Shown: positions 22,092-31,807, numbered from the stretch's first letter. The stretch is DNA of 64,000 nucleotides from Phytophthora quininea (GCA_011947345.1 JAAVTG010000620.1:496001-560000); one strand, 5' to 3'. Program-made: numbers and translations. The notes: a model not told the origin generated them from the sequence alone.

Positions 22092-22696
22092 TCAGTGACG
22101 GAAGCGACGATAGTTCTGCGAAGGCGTGTCGAGGTTGACCCGGCAGCCTCCCGGGGACGGACGCACCGTTGTTGGCGCGTCGATGGTCGCAGGGGCGGCA
22201 GTGTATGTTGCAGGAGCAGTGCTTACTGGGGCACTGGTGACTGTCGGTGCGGCGGTCGTTGTCGCAGGTGCTTTCGTGGTCGCTGTGGGTGTGGCCGTCG
22301 TCGCCGGGGTGTCCGTAGTCTTGGTGCTACCCGCCGTCGACGATGCGGAGGCGCACACCGTCGCCTTGCCGGGGTGGTCGTGAACGCCGTGACCGTGAAG
22401 TCCGGAGTGCCGCCCTTCTCCCACGTACAGCACGGGTCACCAAACGCGGCACCGTTCGTCATGCTGGCGCCCGGGAACTTGTCGGCACAGAAGGTGGCCG
22501 TCCACGAGTGACCCGCAGCAGCGAAGGCCGTGGCGAAGTCGGTGTACTTGGAGCTGTCGTCGCCCGGGTGGCCGAGTGCCTGCGTGAAGGAGCTGCCGTT
22601 GGGGAGTTCGTTGAGATACTTGGCGAGTCCCCACGCAGAGTCGATGGTGGCGGCGGCGATGAGCGCGATGGCGGTGAAGGTGGTGTAGGATTTCAT
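22092..22696 (-). CDS. Secreted temptin-domain protein (temptin 3)
   Basis: Signal peptide MKSYTTFTAIALIAAATIDSAWG; temptin domain with ELPNGSSFTQALGHPGDDSS, HSWTATFC and GAAFGDPCCTWEKGGTPDFT. One missing C in the CCCC run near 22373 moves the frame to GKATVCASASS and a Thr/Ala/Pro-rich mucin-like tail, ending PSPGGCRVNLDTPSQNYRRFRH. Its first 500 bases are nearly identical to temptin 4, which lies inverted about 0.8 kb away. Confidence 0.8.
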
Positions 22697-23498
22697 TGGT
22701 GGAGTTGGTGGTGATCTTTGTGTTGCTCGGCAAATTCGAAAGTACTTCGCGTTCCTTCATGCTCGGAACTCCTCAGTGCTGGGCAGCTCCATGGGGGGAT
22801 TGAATGAAACCCTGCCATGGGAAAACGTCATGCTCCGCCTCGAAAAGATTCGCCGTCCAGTGCCTTGCAGGTGCCGCTGGACGGAACGGTACTAGAGGTA
22901 ACGGAACCATTTAGTGTCAAGCATGCGGCCACAGAATGCAAAGGCTTTCGCTCAACAACAGTCCAGGAAGTTGCTGCGGTCACGCGTTGCAGAATTTTGG
23001 TGCCAACAGCCGCGGCGACAGCCTTTAGCGATCACACCATACAAGAAAACACTGCTCGTGGGGTTGAACGCAAGCATGTGCCAAAGCGGAACTTGAAAGC
23101 ATAACCACCAGAATGACGACTGCGCCGCCAGGTGTCTTGGCGGAACGACGAGTAGCAGCCGATTCCGTTGGTCTGTCGGTCGTGCCCAGCGTTAGAGTTG
23201 GAGTCGAGTAGCAACCGCTGCAGGTTTTGACCAAGTCACGACGACGACAGCGCCGTACATGTGCTAGAATTATCCATTCAACCTTTACGCCACTGGCCCG
23301 CAAGGCGAAGCACCGCACATTGCACAACCGTTCGAAACCCGATGGCGAAGATCGTGAGGAACCATGCGCAACAGCCACGGTCATCGGTTGCGATGGTCTC
23401 CTTCGGATATATCTAGTTACTCAAGGCGTTAAACCCCGCTTCGAACGCCAAACTCACTCCCCAATTTCCCGTGCAGCCAACACCAACCAACTCCACCA
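22697..23498. other. Spacer between inverted temptin copies 3 and 4
   Basis: No gene was recognised. The last 50 bases hold the promoter of temptin 4. Confidence 0.4.
23453..23471 (+). promoter_or_regulatory. Oomycete initiator for temptin 4
   Basis: CTCACTCCCCAATTTCCCG, an initiator (TCACTCC) joined to a CAATTT flanking block, 28-46 bp upstream of the ATG at 23499. Confidence 0.6.
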
Positions 23499-24025
23499 AT
23501 GAAATCCTACACCACCTTCACCGCCATCGCGCTCATCGCCGCCGCCACCATCGACTCTGCGTGGGGACTCGCCAAGTATCTCAACGAACTCCCCAACGGC
23601 AGCTCCTTCACGCAGGCACTCGGCCACCCGGGCGACGACAGCTCCAAGTACACCGACTTTGCCACGGCCTTCGCTGCTGCGGGTCACTCGTGGACGGCCA
23701 CCTTCTGTGCCGACAAGTTCCCGGGCGCCAGCATGACGAACGGTGCCGCGTTTGGTGACCCGTGCTGTACGTGGAAGAAGGGCGGCACTCCGGACTTCAC
23801 GGTCACGGCGTTCACGACCACCCCGGCAAGGCGACGGTGTGCGCCTCCGCATCGTCGACGGCGGGTAGCACCAAGACTACGGACACCCCGGCGACGACCG
23901 CTGCACCGACGGCCACGACGGACGCACCAACAGCTACCACCGCCGCTCCTTCAGCGTCAACGCCATCTTCTGGTGGTTGCGGTGCCAAACCATATTCCAA
24001 GAGTGGAAAGAACTTCCGTCACTAG
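23499..24025 (+). CDS. Secreted temptin-domain protein (temptin 4)
   Basis: The N-terminal 110 residues are almost identical to temptin 3, with the same signal peptide and the GDPCCTWKKGGTPDFT block. The same missing C occurs in the CCCC run near 23823, after which the tail GKATVCASASS leads to a shorter Thr/Ala/Pro mucin-like stretch and ends GGCGAKPYSKSGKNFRH. The tail is shorter than in temptin 3, so repeat length changed after duplication. Confidence 0.8.
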
Positions 24026-24380
24026 GCGCGCGGAGAATTGGTCCTGTCGTTGGATATCGCACCGTGTAGATGTTTTCTAGTGTTGTAAAGGAATTCAATG
24101 AAACGTGTTCAACAAAATGTCTTCCAAGTAGATCGAATAACCGCTTTTGTTGAGCCAGACACTCAACAAAGGGAGTACAAATACCAAAGTGCCTGGAGAG
24201 CTTTTCCATTACAAAATCTAGACACTTCTTCATATCGACGACATGCAACACCAACGTAGACAATTGAGCTCGATGAGATTGTCCTGTTTAGTGGCGAAGC
24301 TTGCGCACTCTGCAACCACCGCCCGAAGATGGAGGGGCGCCCCAGCCACCGCCAGTAGATCCCGTGCTACTGGTCGAAGG

Positions 24381-24436
24381 GGCTCTCCCGGGGCAGAGCC
24401 CCCACTTTCCAAATGCGCCACTTGGCGCCGGACGCA
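24381..24436 (+). repeat. Left terminal inverted repeat of the Merlin element
   Basis: 56 bp starting GGCTCTCCCGGGGCAGAGCC; the first 20 bases can themselves fold as a hairpin (GGCTCT...AGAGCC). Exact inverse of 25834-25889. Confidence 0.92.
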
Positions 24437-24520
24437 ATTTTGTTGTGAGACTCAACCCACACGCGGAGCCCGTCAAACTGTGCTGCAGGACCTGTCGTGC
24501 TCATTTCGCGGCGGCGCCCG

Positions 24521-24607
24521 GGCAGAGCCCCCATTTTCGCGCCCTTTTAAAGCACGCAAGCACGGTGACTGACTAGATCTTTGTATAGTACCCCGGCAGA
24601 GCCCCCA
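24521..24607 (+). repeat. Two subterminal copies of the 13-bp repeat motif
   Basis: GGCAGAGCCCCCA occurs at 24521-24533 and 24595-24607, repeating the motif at 24392-24404 in the left end. They are only on the left side, between the end and the transposase ATG, and may be transposase binding sites or a promoter element. Confidence 0.7.
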
Positions 24608-24673
24608 TTTGCTCGCTTCTAGCATTAGCTCAGTCTACAAAACGCGCGCAACTCCGGCCGTCCATAAGCCCCC

Positions 24674-25784
24674 ATGGATCGGCATGCCGCTCATCACTAT
24701 GCACCTGCCGAGGACGACACCACCTTCTCCTTCGCCAATATCGCCCGCGTCAGCTACGACAAGGACCTGTGTCTCCGGTGGTGCATGGACGTGGGGCTCC
24801 TCGAACGGACGCTGCTGTGCCCCGCCTGCCAAGAGCCCATGCGCCTGTACTTAGGCTCGAAACGGTGGAGGTGCACGAAGCGCAAGGCGCACGAGGATGG
24901 GAAGCAGAAGGAGCTCACTGTCTACGCTAATTCCTTTTTCTACAAGATGAAGCTGACAGCAGGCGAAGCAGTTCTCCTGCTCTATGCATGGAGCATGCGG
25001 TTACCGCAGGCTAAGGCCGGCGAGATGGCGGGGTTGGACCTTCCGCTGTATCGGACTGGTACAAATACTGCAGATCCGTGTGTTCACAAGAGCTGGTATC
25101 CAGAAACTGTCAGGTACAAATGCTATTTTCCTTCGTTTTGAGCTTACCTAACACTTTTTATTGCTTTTTGACTTTGGTAGATTGGTGGGGAAGGACACGT
25201 GGTAGAAATAGATGAAACAAGTCTTGCCAAAAAAGGAAATACAACCGCGGTCGCGTCTACCAGGATTACTGGTTGTTCGGCGGCGTCGACCGGACGACCG
25301 GACAATGGTTTGGTCGGATCGTGTTCGACAAGAGAACCAAGGCAACATTGCTACCTGTGATTAAGGAATTCATTCGACCTCGGTACGCTTTTATTCTTTT
25401 TGTTGTCTGCTAATTCTAACAGTACTTGCTATCAGCTCTACCATAATGTCAGACATGTACGCGTCTTATGTCTGCGAGCGTGGCGGCAAGTTGCACACGC
25501 TCGAGAATAACCGGTACCTCTCCAGCATGAAGTACAAGCACAAATGGGTGAACCACACTCTCAACTTTGTGGACCCCGTGTCTGGTGCCCACACCAACAC
25601 TATCGAGGGGCTCTGGGAAGTGCACATCAAACGCCACATAAAGTGTATGCGAGGCATGACTAAGAAGGATCTCGACGCCTACATCGACGAGTACATGTGG
25701 AGGTCATGGTTCTTTCCTCCCAAGGCGTCAGGAGCTGAGTACATGAACGGGCTAGTGCAAGCTATCATCCGTCAGCAAAGTTAA
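24674..25784 (+). CDS. Merlin transposase (DDE, ISXO2-like)
   Basis: Starts MDRHAAHHYAPAEDD. A zinc-ribbon-like CPAC...WRCTKRK region at about 24818-24880 precedes the catalytic domain. The DDE triad appears as the Asp in VVEIDETSLAKK (about 25200), the Asp in IMSDMYASY (about 25450) and the Glu in HTNTIEGLWEVHIKRHIK (about 25600). NHTLNFVDPVSGAHT before the last acidic residue is a family signature. Introns at 25114-25180 (67 bp) and 25383-25435 (53 bp) have GT/AG borders and restore the frame. Two single-base losses (near 25045, and in the A-run near 25235) break the frame; both are typical assembly slips. About 325 residues. It catalyses cut-and-paste movement of the element. Confidence 0.85.
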
Positions 25785-25833
25785 TTCCAAATACATGAAA
25801 GTTTGTTATTTTATGTATGCCACTCCATTTTGC

Positions 25834-25889
25834 TGCGTCCGGCGCCAAGTGGCGCATTTGGAAAGTGGGGGCTCTGCCCCGGGAGAGCC
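25834..25889 (-). repeat. Right terminal inverted repeat of the Merlin element
   Basis: Exact inverse complement of the left 56-bp end; followed directly by the target duplication GTCGAAGG at 25890-25897. Confidence 0.92.
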
Positions 25890-26424
25890 GTCGAAGGCGT
25901 TTCACCACCAGACGAAGGAGTGCTGGCCGAGGAATCACCCGTCGAAGTAGCGGGAGCGCCCTGGTTAGGAGTGTCGCCAGAGCTTTCTGTGGTCGATCCA
26001 GCAGCCGAACCACCGCCGCCGCCACCCGACGCACAAACCGTAGCCTTGCCGGGGTGGTCGTGAACGCCGTGACCGTGAAGTCCGGAGTGCCGCCCTTCTT
26101 CCACGTGCAACACGGGTCGCCGAAAGCGGCACCGTTCGTCATGCTCGCCCCGGGGAACGTCTCCTTGCAGAACGCCTCCGTCCACGTGTGGGAGACGCCC
26201 GAGAACGCAGTGGCGAAGTCCGTCAACTTGGAGCTGTCGTCGCCGGGGTGACCCAGGGCCTGCTGGAACAAGCTACCGTTCGGCAATTCCTCGAGGTACG
26301 ACTTCATGCCGACGGCAGAGTCCATCGTGGCAGCCACGATCAGAGCGATGACGGCGAGACCGGTGTTCGTCTTCATGATTGGGATGGTGCGAAGTGCGGA
26401 GGCCGAGAAGCTGTTGTTTGGGGC

Positions 26425-26444
26425 GACGCAAATTGCAGAATGAG
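26425..26444 (-). promoter_or_regulatory. Oomycete initiator plus flanking block for temptin 5
   Basis: In sense CTCATTCTGCAATTTGCGTC, an excellent match to the oomycete initiator (TCATTCT) with the CAATTTGC-like flanking element, about 50-68 bp before the ATG at 26376. Confidence 0.75.
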
Positions 26445-27858
26445 GAGGATCCGTCGCGATCGAGCAATTCCAAGTTGACAGTCCGTCGCCGTTCTTTTGG
26501 ATGGAGTTTCCGTTTACAATCAGCCGGCGTCGCACCTTGAGTCAAAGCCCAAGAACTAGGTTTTCATGGGACCTACGAGTTGCAGGAGCTTTGAAGGTGT
26601 GAAATGGGACCAAGTGACGGGGCTCCAGGGCTCCGGATGTACCTTGGGATGCCAACACGATCATGAAAATATCGTTCGTTGAGTCCATGCGTCAACGGTG
26701 TGAGGCGCTGCAGGCAGACTGTCAAAAGACCGCAGGAATGCACATCTTATAGCGTTCTTGTGCATCGTGTCACAAGCCTGCTGTCTTCCGCTTTTAGGAC
26801 GACAACACGGTTTACGGCCCCACACGTTTCGTTTTGGACAGGCCTAAAGAATCGTCGGTCCATTTTAAAGACGCATCCATGTTTGTCGTTCCGCTGATAG
26901 AATTCGCAGGAGGTTGGGCATGTATGTTTTCACAAAAGCGGGGCTAAACAGCACTTGTGAACTCGCTAGCGTTCATCCGGCAACTACCAAACCCAATTTG
27001 TAGTTATCTTCTAAATCAGTGCACATACGGGGAATTGATCGTATCAGTGATGTAGGAGCATTACCGCGCTACAGCCCGGGACGGGCTGCGCCCAGGAGAG
27101 CTGTGGTGGGTGTTGAGCTTGGTGCTTGGTGCTTGGACGCTGAATCGAAAGTGGCCGTGCTAACTGGCGCTGAAGACCGTGCTTCGGTGAGGGGTTCATC
27201 AGCGTCTGAGCACCCAAAGGTGGAAACCTTCGTTTCACTGCGTGAAACACACAGCAGAGAGACGAGGAAAGCAACGTAGACGCGTTATACAATGGGCAAA
27301 AACTGGGGAAGATATATCGACTGCGGATATTAAAATATGGCAGTGTTGACCAAGGTGAGGCAATACTTGAAAACTAGAAACTCAGCGATAAGGAACTTCC
27401 CTAATCTTCCCGTATGGTGAGGTAGCGGGATTAACGGTGGCAACGGACAAAATACTGCTTCGTAGAACACGTTAGTAGTACAGTGTGAGACTTCGATACT
27501 CTTCCACGTAGATCCAGTCGAGTAAAGCCCTGTGAATTATTGCTTATGGCGACACCAGGCAATCGATAGCGTACACGAATGAATTTACTAATCTGCCGCT
27601 TACGATTAGTGTTTGTCGACCCTTACGCACTACTTACTTGTCTCATTGACATGACATGATGTGTACACGTACCAAAGGAATCACATTAAAACCAGACATG
27701 CAACTACACTGAAAAAGCCAAAAGATTACCGAAAGGTTACTGTTCTAATACGACAACGTCTTGAGACTTCTTCATCTCTCCGGAAAACGATACTGAACAT
27801 TGAGGAATCCAACTCCATAGACACAAATGCGTCGTAGCTTGAAGATGACATCTACTGC
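26445..27858. other. Intergenic, no gene seen
   Basis: 1.4 kb between duplicated temptin copies 5 and 6. AT-richer, with only short ORFs and no recognisable transposon ends, promoters or RNA genes. Confidence 0.45.
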
Positions 27859-28429
27859 CTAGTAGCGGAGCTTGCGCACTCTGCAACCACCGCCCGAAGA
27901 TGGAGGGGCGCCCCAGCCACCGCCAGTAGATCCCGTGCTACTGGTCGAAGGCGTTTCACCACCAGACGAAGGAGTGCTGGCCGAGGAATCACCCGTCGAA
28001 GTAGCGGGAGCGCCCTGGTTAGGAGTGTCGCCAGAGCTTTCTGTGGTCGATCCAGCAGCCGAACCACCGCCGCCGCCACCCGACGCACAAACCGTAGCCT
28101 TGCCGGGGTGGTCGTGAACGCCGTGACCGTGAAGTCCGGAGTGCCGCCCTTCTTCCACGTGCAACACGGGTCGCCGAAAGCGGCACCGTTCGTCATGCTC
28201 GCCCGGGGAACGTCTCCTTGCAGAACGCCTCCGTCCACGTGTGGGAGACGCCCGAGAACGCAGTGGCGAAGTCCGTCAACTTGGAGCTGTCGTCGCCGGG
28301 GTGACCCAGGGCCTGCTGGAACAAGCTACCGTTCGGCAATTCCTCGAGGTACGACTTCATGCCGACGGCAGAGTCCATCGTGGCAGCCACGATCAGAGCG
28401 ATGACGGCGAGACCGGTGTTCGTCTTCAT
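27859..28429 (-). CDS. Secreted temptin-domain protein (temptin 6), uninterrupted sister of temptin 5
   Basis: Same signal peptide and temptin domain as copy 5, and the intact 3' end: Gly/Ser-rich tail with SSGDTPNQGAPATSTGDSS, then GGWGAPPSSGGGCRVRKLRY. Two apparent one-base losses interrupt the reading. One, in the C-run near 28202, is absent from copy 5. The other, in the run near 28099, is shared by several copies. Near-identity to copy 5 runs from about 28500 (promoter included) to the stop codon, then ends, marking the duplicated unit. Confidence 0.8.
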
Positions 28430-28477
28430 GATTAGGATGGTGCGAAGTGCGGAGGCCGAGAAGCTGTTGTTTGGGGC

Positions 28478-28497
28478 GACGCAAATTGCAGAATGAG
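28478..28497 (-). promoter_or_regulatory. Oomycete initiator plus flanking block for temptin 6
   Basis: CTCATTCTGCAATTTGCGTC in sense, identical to the site of temptin 5, about 50-68 bp before the ATG at 28429. Confidence 0.75.
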
Positions 28498-29596
28498 GAG
28501 GATCGTACGTCGTTTTGCTGCTCGGGCGGGAATCGACGAAACGAGTTCGACAGTCCGTCGATGCTCTTTCGGATGGGGATTTCGTTCAAACCCCAGGAGC
28601 ACGGACACGATGGGATCTTCGACGTTTGTGTTGATGCACTGTGAGTGACAGGGCGCTTATCCGCAGTATTGTCGGATGCTCAACTTTGGGATTATCTACG
28701 CAACCCATCGGTATGTTTTGTATGAATTCAACGGAACTGCTGGATAAAGGATCCCCTCGGCTGAAGCACGGCGTCCACGCTTTCCTGTCAGAATATTTTT
28801 GTGTCTGATGATAAAAGATTGCCATTGGTTTGGACCGGCAACACAGCGACTAAAAAGCTGAAACCTATGGCAATATGTATTATTAACATGCGGAGAAGCT
28901 TTCGCTGGTGCGTCCACATCGCGACCCAGCTGCTTCAGCGGAAGACGGTGCGGTTTCTGTTGGTTTTGGCCGCGTTGTCGAGTCGTGGGTCTCCGACAGA
29001 GCGCACCTTCAGATTCCGTCGGTCATGTAGAGGTGGCCAAGGAACAAATCTCTATAGTTTTGTTGGAAAAGCGATGGAATGGTTTGGCCGTCTGTGCCGT
29101 GCCTTGCCAAACAAAACGTCGTTCTGCTGTATATGTATGTACAGTGCAAAGGACATTGAGCGACGTTTTATTTATTCGCCGTGCCTGCAAGGACACCAAT
29201 GTTGGGTCGGCTGTATGACGGTCAAGCTGCATCGCAAACCATTTCAACAACAGCAGCATGGCGTTGTAAAGACACCTTTACATCGAGCTGCTCGGAACTA
29301 TGCTAGTCAAAGTGACTGTCGATTCCGCAAGGCGTTTGATCTCCTGGCGTCTTTACGTGAGCCGTTCCCCGCGGTCATCTGGACCCTCGACTGGAAAGTC
29401 TCCACATGACAGAGATTTGACAAAATTCTGCATTTGTTCTTCAAGGAGCTTCTACATGCTAACGCTAGTCCGGTAGCTCCAGCCTTGGTGAGCACAATCA
29501 TCATATACGACCAAGGTTGCTTTCACGCAAGACGCCGCACACGTCACCATACAAACAAATTCTTTCGCGTGAAAGTCGCCATGCCATTCCACGGAA
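28498..29596. other. Intergenic, one doubtful ORF
   Basis: A 202-codon ORF at 28801-29409 (+) has no signal peptide, no domain and random-looking composition, so I do not call it. Nothing else was recognised. Confidence 0.35.
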
Positions 29597-30214
29597 TCAA
29601 GCGCGAAGACCGTTCTTCCGACCGGAGTTCAGTTTGGCGCGGCAACCGCCCGCCGCCGTCGAGTCATCCATCGAGGGGGCCGTGGTTGCAGCAGGCGCGT
29701 CCGTAGTCGTCGTTGACGTGTCCGTGGTGGAAGATGAGGTGGTCGACGACGACGTTGGAGCAGACGTCGTGGCAGTGTCCGAGTCCGAAGAAGAGGTGGC
29801 GGACGCAGCCGTAGACGCCGTGGACGAAGAAGTGGCGGACGAAGGTGTTGTCGACGATGAAGACGACGCACACACAGTGGCTGTGGTGGGGTCCGTCGTG
29901 AACGGGGTCACGGTGAAGTCCGGAGTGCCGCCCTGCGACCACGTGCAGCACGGGTCTCCGAATGCCGCTCCGTTCGTCATGGTCGACCCCGCGAACGTGT
30001 CAGCGCAGAAGGCAGCGGTCCAGGAGAGTCCGACGGCCTCGAAGGCGGTGGCGAAGTCGGTGTACTGGGAGCTATCGTTGTCGGGGTGTCCGAGCTCCTG
30101 CGAGAAGAGTGATCCGTTGGGGATGTAGTTGAGGTACGCCTGCATGGCGGTGGCGTATCCGGCGAAGGCAGCCACAGCGACGGCGATGGCGGAGCAGGTC
30201 ATGGAGGTCTTCAT
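29597..30214 (-). CDS. Secreted temptin-domain protein (temptin 7), intact
   Basis: 205 residues in one unbroken frame. Signal peptide MKTSMTCSAIAVAVAAFAGYATA; temptin domain with YIPNGSLFSQELGHPDNDSS, LSWTAAFC and TMTNGAAFGDPCCTWSQGGTPDFT; then a long Ser/Thr-rich mucin-like tail (TSSSTTSSSTTDTSTTTTD) and the end GGCRAKLNSGRKNGLRA. The conserved Cys close to the C-terminus, seen in most copies, may pair with the domain or anchor the tail. Confidence 0.85.
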   Translation of the reverse strand: MKTSMTCSAIAVAVAAFAGYATAMQAYLNYIPNGSLFSQELGHPDNDSSQYTDFATAFEAVGLSWTAAFCADTFAGSTMTNGAAFGDPCCTWSQGGTPDFTVTPFTTDPTTATVCASSSSSTTPSSATSSSTASTAASATSSSDSDTATTSAPTSSSTTSSSTTDTSTTTTDAPAATTAPSMDDSTAAGGCRAKLNSGRKNGLRA

Positions 30215-30241
30215 GGTTTTGGTGGTGCTGCTGCTGGGGCC

Positions 30242-30262
30242 GATGCAAATAGCGAAATGAGC
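30242..30262 (-). promoter_or_regulatory. Oomycete initiator plus flanking block for temptin 7
   Basis: GCTCATTTCGCTATTTGCATC in sense, initiator-like TCATTTC followed by a TATTTGC variant of the flanking block, 28-48 bp before the ATG at 30214. Confidence 0.6.
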
Positions 30263-31097
30263 ATGGTGCTTTATTACGCGCCGCTTGTCGTCAAGAGCGA
30301 CGTGAAGCTCACCACTCTAGTAAGACGAGGTGTAGGATAGCTCGAGACCTTACCGAGTCGACCTCAACCAAGATGGCGATGCGGAACCTATCAAGTAGGA
30401 CTAGCACTTCCCGGTGGTTATGCCCAGTATTCGAACAGAGCAGCGGTGGCGGAGCTGTTGAGCACACCATGCGTCGGTGGTGCTGGCAACGACCTCTACG
30501 TACGCTGAGCCAGGTCTGTGGATTAACACGTCATGACGATTCCCGAAGAACCGCTGATTGTCATCGATTAATTGTCAGAATGGACTCGCACGCTTGTAGC
30601 TCATGCATGGGTGGTGCTCTCCGGCTGGGAGAAGGCAAGCGTGGTAATGTGTTTACCCGCATGCCTTGACTGAGCCCTTGCGGACAGGTAAAACGTAGCA
30701 TCCCACTGAATTCTGGTGGTGCAAACGGCAAAGTCCCATGTGCATTGGAAGACAAATGACGGAGTCAGTCTCGATAAGTTTCTAGTGAGGTAAACGTTAT
30801 TGCTCGATACCCCAGGCAAGTACATGGACCACCTGCGGATCCAGTACATCCAGCCGTCATGACGCAGTCGTTACCTGCATCCAAGCTCGAGAACATCACT
30901 CCCTCGACGGCGGCGGGCGGCTGCCGCGCCAAGCCCAACTCCGGTCGGAAGAACGGTCTTCGCTCTAGAGTTCGCTGAGCATTCAGTTGAAGTGGTCCTG
31001 TGTCAATGTATTGCGTGAAATGCAAGGTACTACCGAAGGGGGCTTCGTACATTATCATAGTTGCCTTCCATTTTGACGTGTTATCTAGTTGCTGCTG
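30263..31097. other. Spacer with a temptin remnant
   Basis: No gene was recognised apart from the temptin 3' fragment at 30893-30979 listed separately. Confidence 0.4.
30893..30979 (+). pseudogene. 3' fragment of a temptin-7-like gene
   Basis: Reading on the plus strand gives TAAGGCRAKPNSGRKNGLRS and a stop, closely matching the C-terminus of temptin 7 (29597-29660) in inverted orientation. No signal peptide or temptin domain lies upstream, so this is a leftover of a duplication or rearrangement. Confidence 0.7.
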
Positions 31098-31807
31098 TCA
31101 TTCGTGCGAGTGTGACAGCAGATTGGTCTGCAAAGACTCTTCGAAGGAATGGCGGAAGCGCGCGTATCCCATCGGCAGCACACTCACATCCCGCTTGAGG
31201 AAGCTGTCTTGGATCCAGAACTGCACCACGTTCAAAAAGCTCGGGCAGATGATCATGACGAGGACGAGCTCTGCAAACGGATACCCGCGCAATGAGTGGA
31301 ACAAGAGCTCGCCGAGGAGTCCGAGAGGGTGCGACCCCGCGATCATGACCGACACGACGATAGCCTTGGAGACCACGATGATCATGACCCAGGCAATCAA
31401 CTGCATGAACCACACGCGGTAGGACGGGGGTTGCCGTAGTCGCCGCTTTCTTGGATACTGACCCAGTTCATGGAGAAGGCCATCTCTTGCTGCAGCCGGA
31501 GGAACGCCAGACTCACGACCATGCCGAAGGTGCAGTCGCTGAGGAAGTTGAGGAAGTACCACGCGCACTCGTCCGTCACGGGCGGCATCTGCACCGACAC
31601 GAAAAGGTTGATGAAGTGACCGGTTGACGCCCCGATGGTTTGCTTGCCAACGTCCAAGAGCCAAATCTGCAGAGGTCGCCGCGGGCGCTCAACGTGCCGT
31701 TTGTACCAGAGCGTCCCGACTGCAATCACGCCCAGCAGCATCTGGATGGCGTACGACGCCGCATCCGAGAACAGCCTGCATTGATGCTCGTCTTCGGGCA
31801 GCGCCAT
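31098..31807 (-). CDS. STIMATE/TMEM110-like multi-pass membrane protein
   Basis: About 237 residues with at least five hydrophobic segments. The N-terminal half holds QIWLLDVGKQTIGASTGHFINL and WYFLNFLSDCTFGM, and the second half RVWFMQLIAWVMIIVVSKA and LNVVQFWIQDSFLKR, the order of the STIMATE / yeast vacuolar YPL162c family. In animals STIMATE promotes STIM1 activation at ER-plasma membrane contacts; in fungi and oomycetes only a membrane location can be assumed. The C5 run near 31428 lacks one base; restoring it joins GNP to PSYRVWFMQ. Confidence 0.75.

Larger units (their letters stand above)
24381..25889 (+). mobile_element. Merlin-type DNA transposon, 1,509 bp, complete
   Basis: Terminal inverted repeats of 56 bp (24381-24436 and 25834-25889) match perfectly. 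The flanks carry an 8-bp target duplication GTCGAAGG (24373-24380 and 25890-25897), the size typical of Merlin. The single gene inside encodes an ISXO2/IS1595-like DDE transposase. It is inserted in temptin gene 5. Perfect ends, a perfect duplication and an intact-looking transposase indicate recent movement. The sequence GGCAGAGCCCCCA in the left repeat recurs at 24521-24533 and 24595-24607. Confidence 0.92.
24288..26376 (-). pseudogene. Temptin gene 5, interrupted by a Merlin transposon
   Basis: The 5' part (26376-25890) encodes the signal peptide MKTNTGLAVIALIVAATMDSAVG, the temptin domain and the Gly/Ser tail up to SSGGETPST. The 3' part, encoding the last residues up to GGGCRVRKLRH and the stop, lies at 24380-24288. 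The two parts are separated by the 1,509-bp element at 24381-25889, flanked by the 8-bp duplication GTCGAAGG. The uninterrupted sister copy at 27859-28429 shows exactly where the gene was cut. As it stands the reading runs into the transposon and ends after ALPGQSPHFPNAPLGAGR..., which removes the C-terminal Cys. A one-base deficit in the CCCC run near 26050 is shared with copies 3, 4 and 6. Confidence 0.85.

Noticed and set aside
24381..25889. Tc1/mariner or PIF/Harbinger identity for the transposon
   Set aside because: The target duplication is 8 bp, not TA or a 3-bp TWA, and the transposase has the ISXO2/IS1595-type DDE with NHTLNFVDPVSGAHT, which points to Merlin.
28801..29409. 202-codon ORF on the plus strand
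   Set aside because: No signal peptide, no domain, mixed basic composition and no promoter motif; not enough to call a gene.
18144..30214. Reading the temptin proteins as RXLR or Crinkler effectors
   Set aside because: Signal peptides are present, but no RXLR-EER or LFLAK/LxLFLAK motif follows in any copy.
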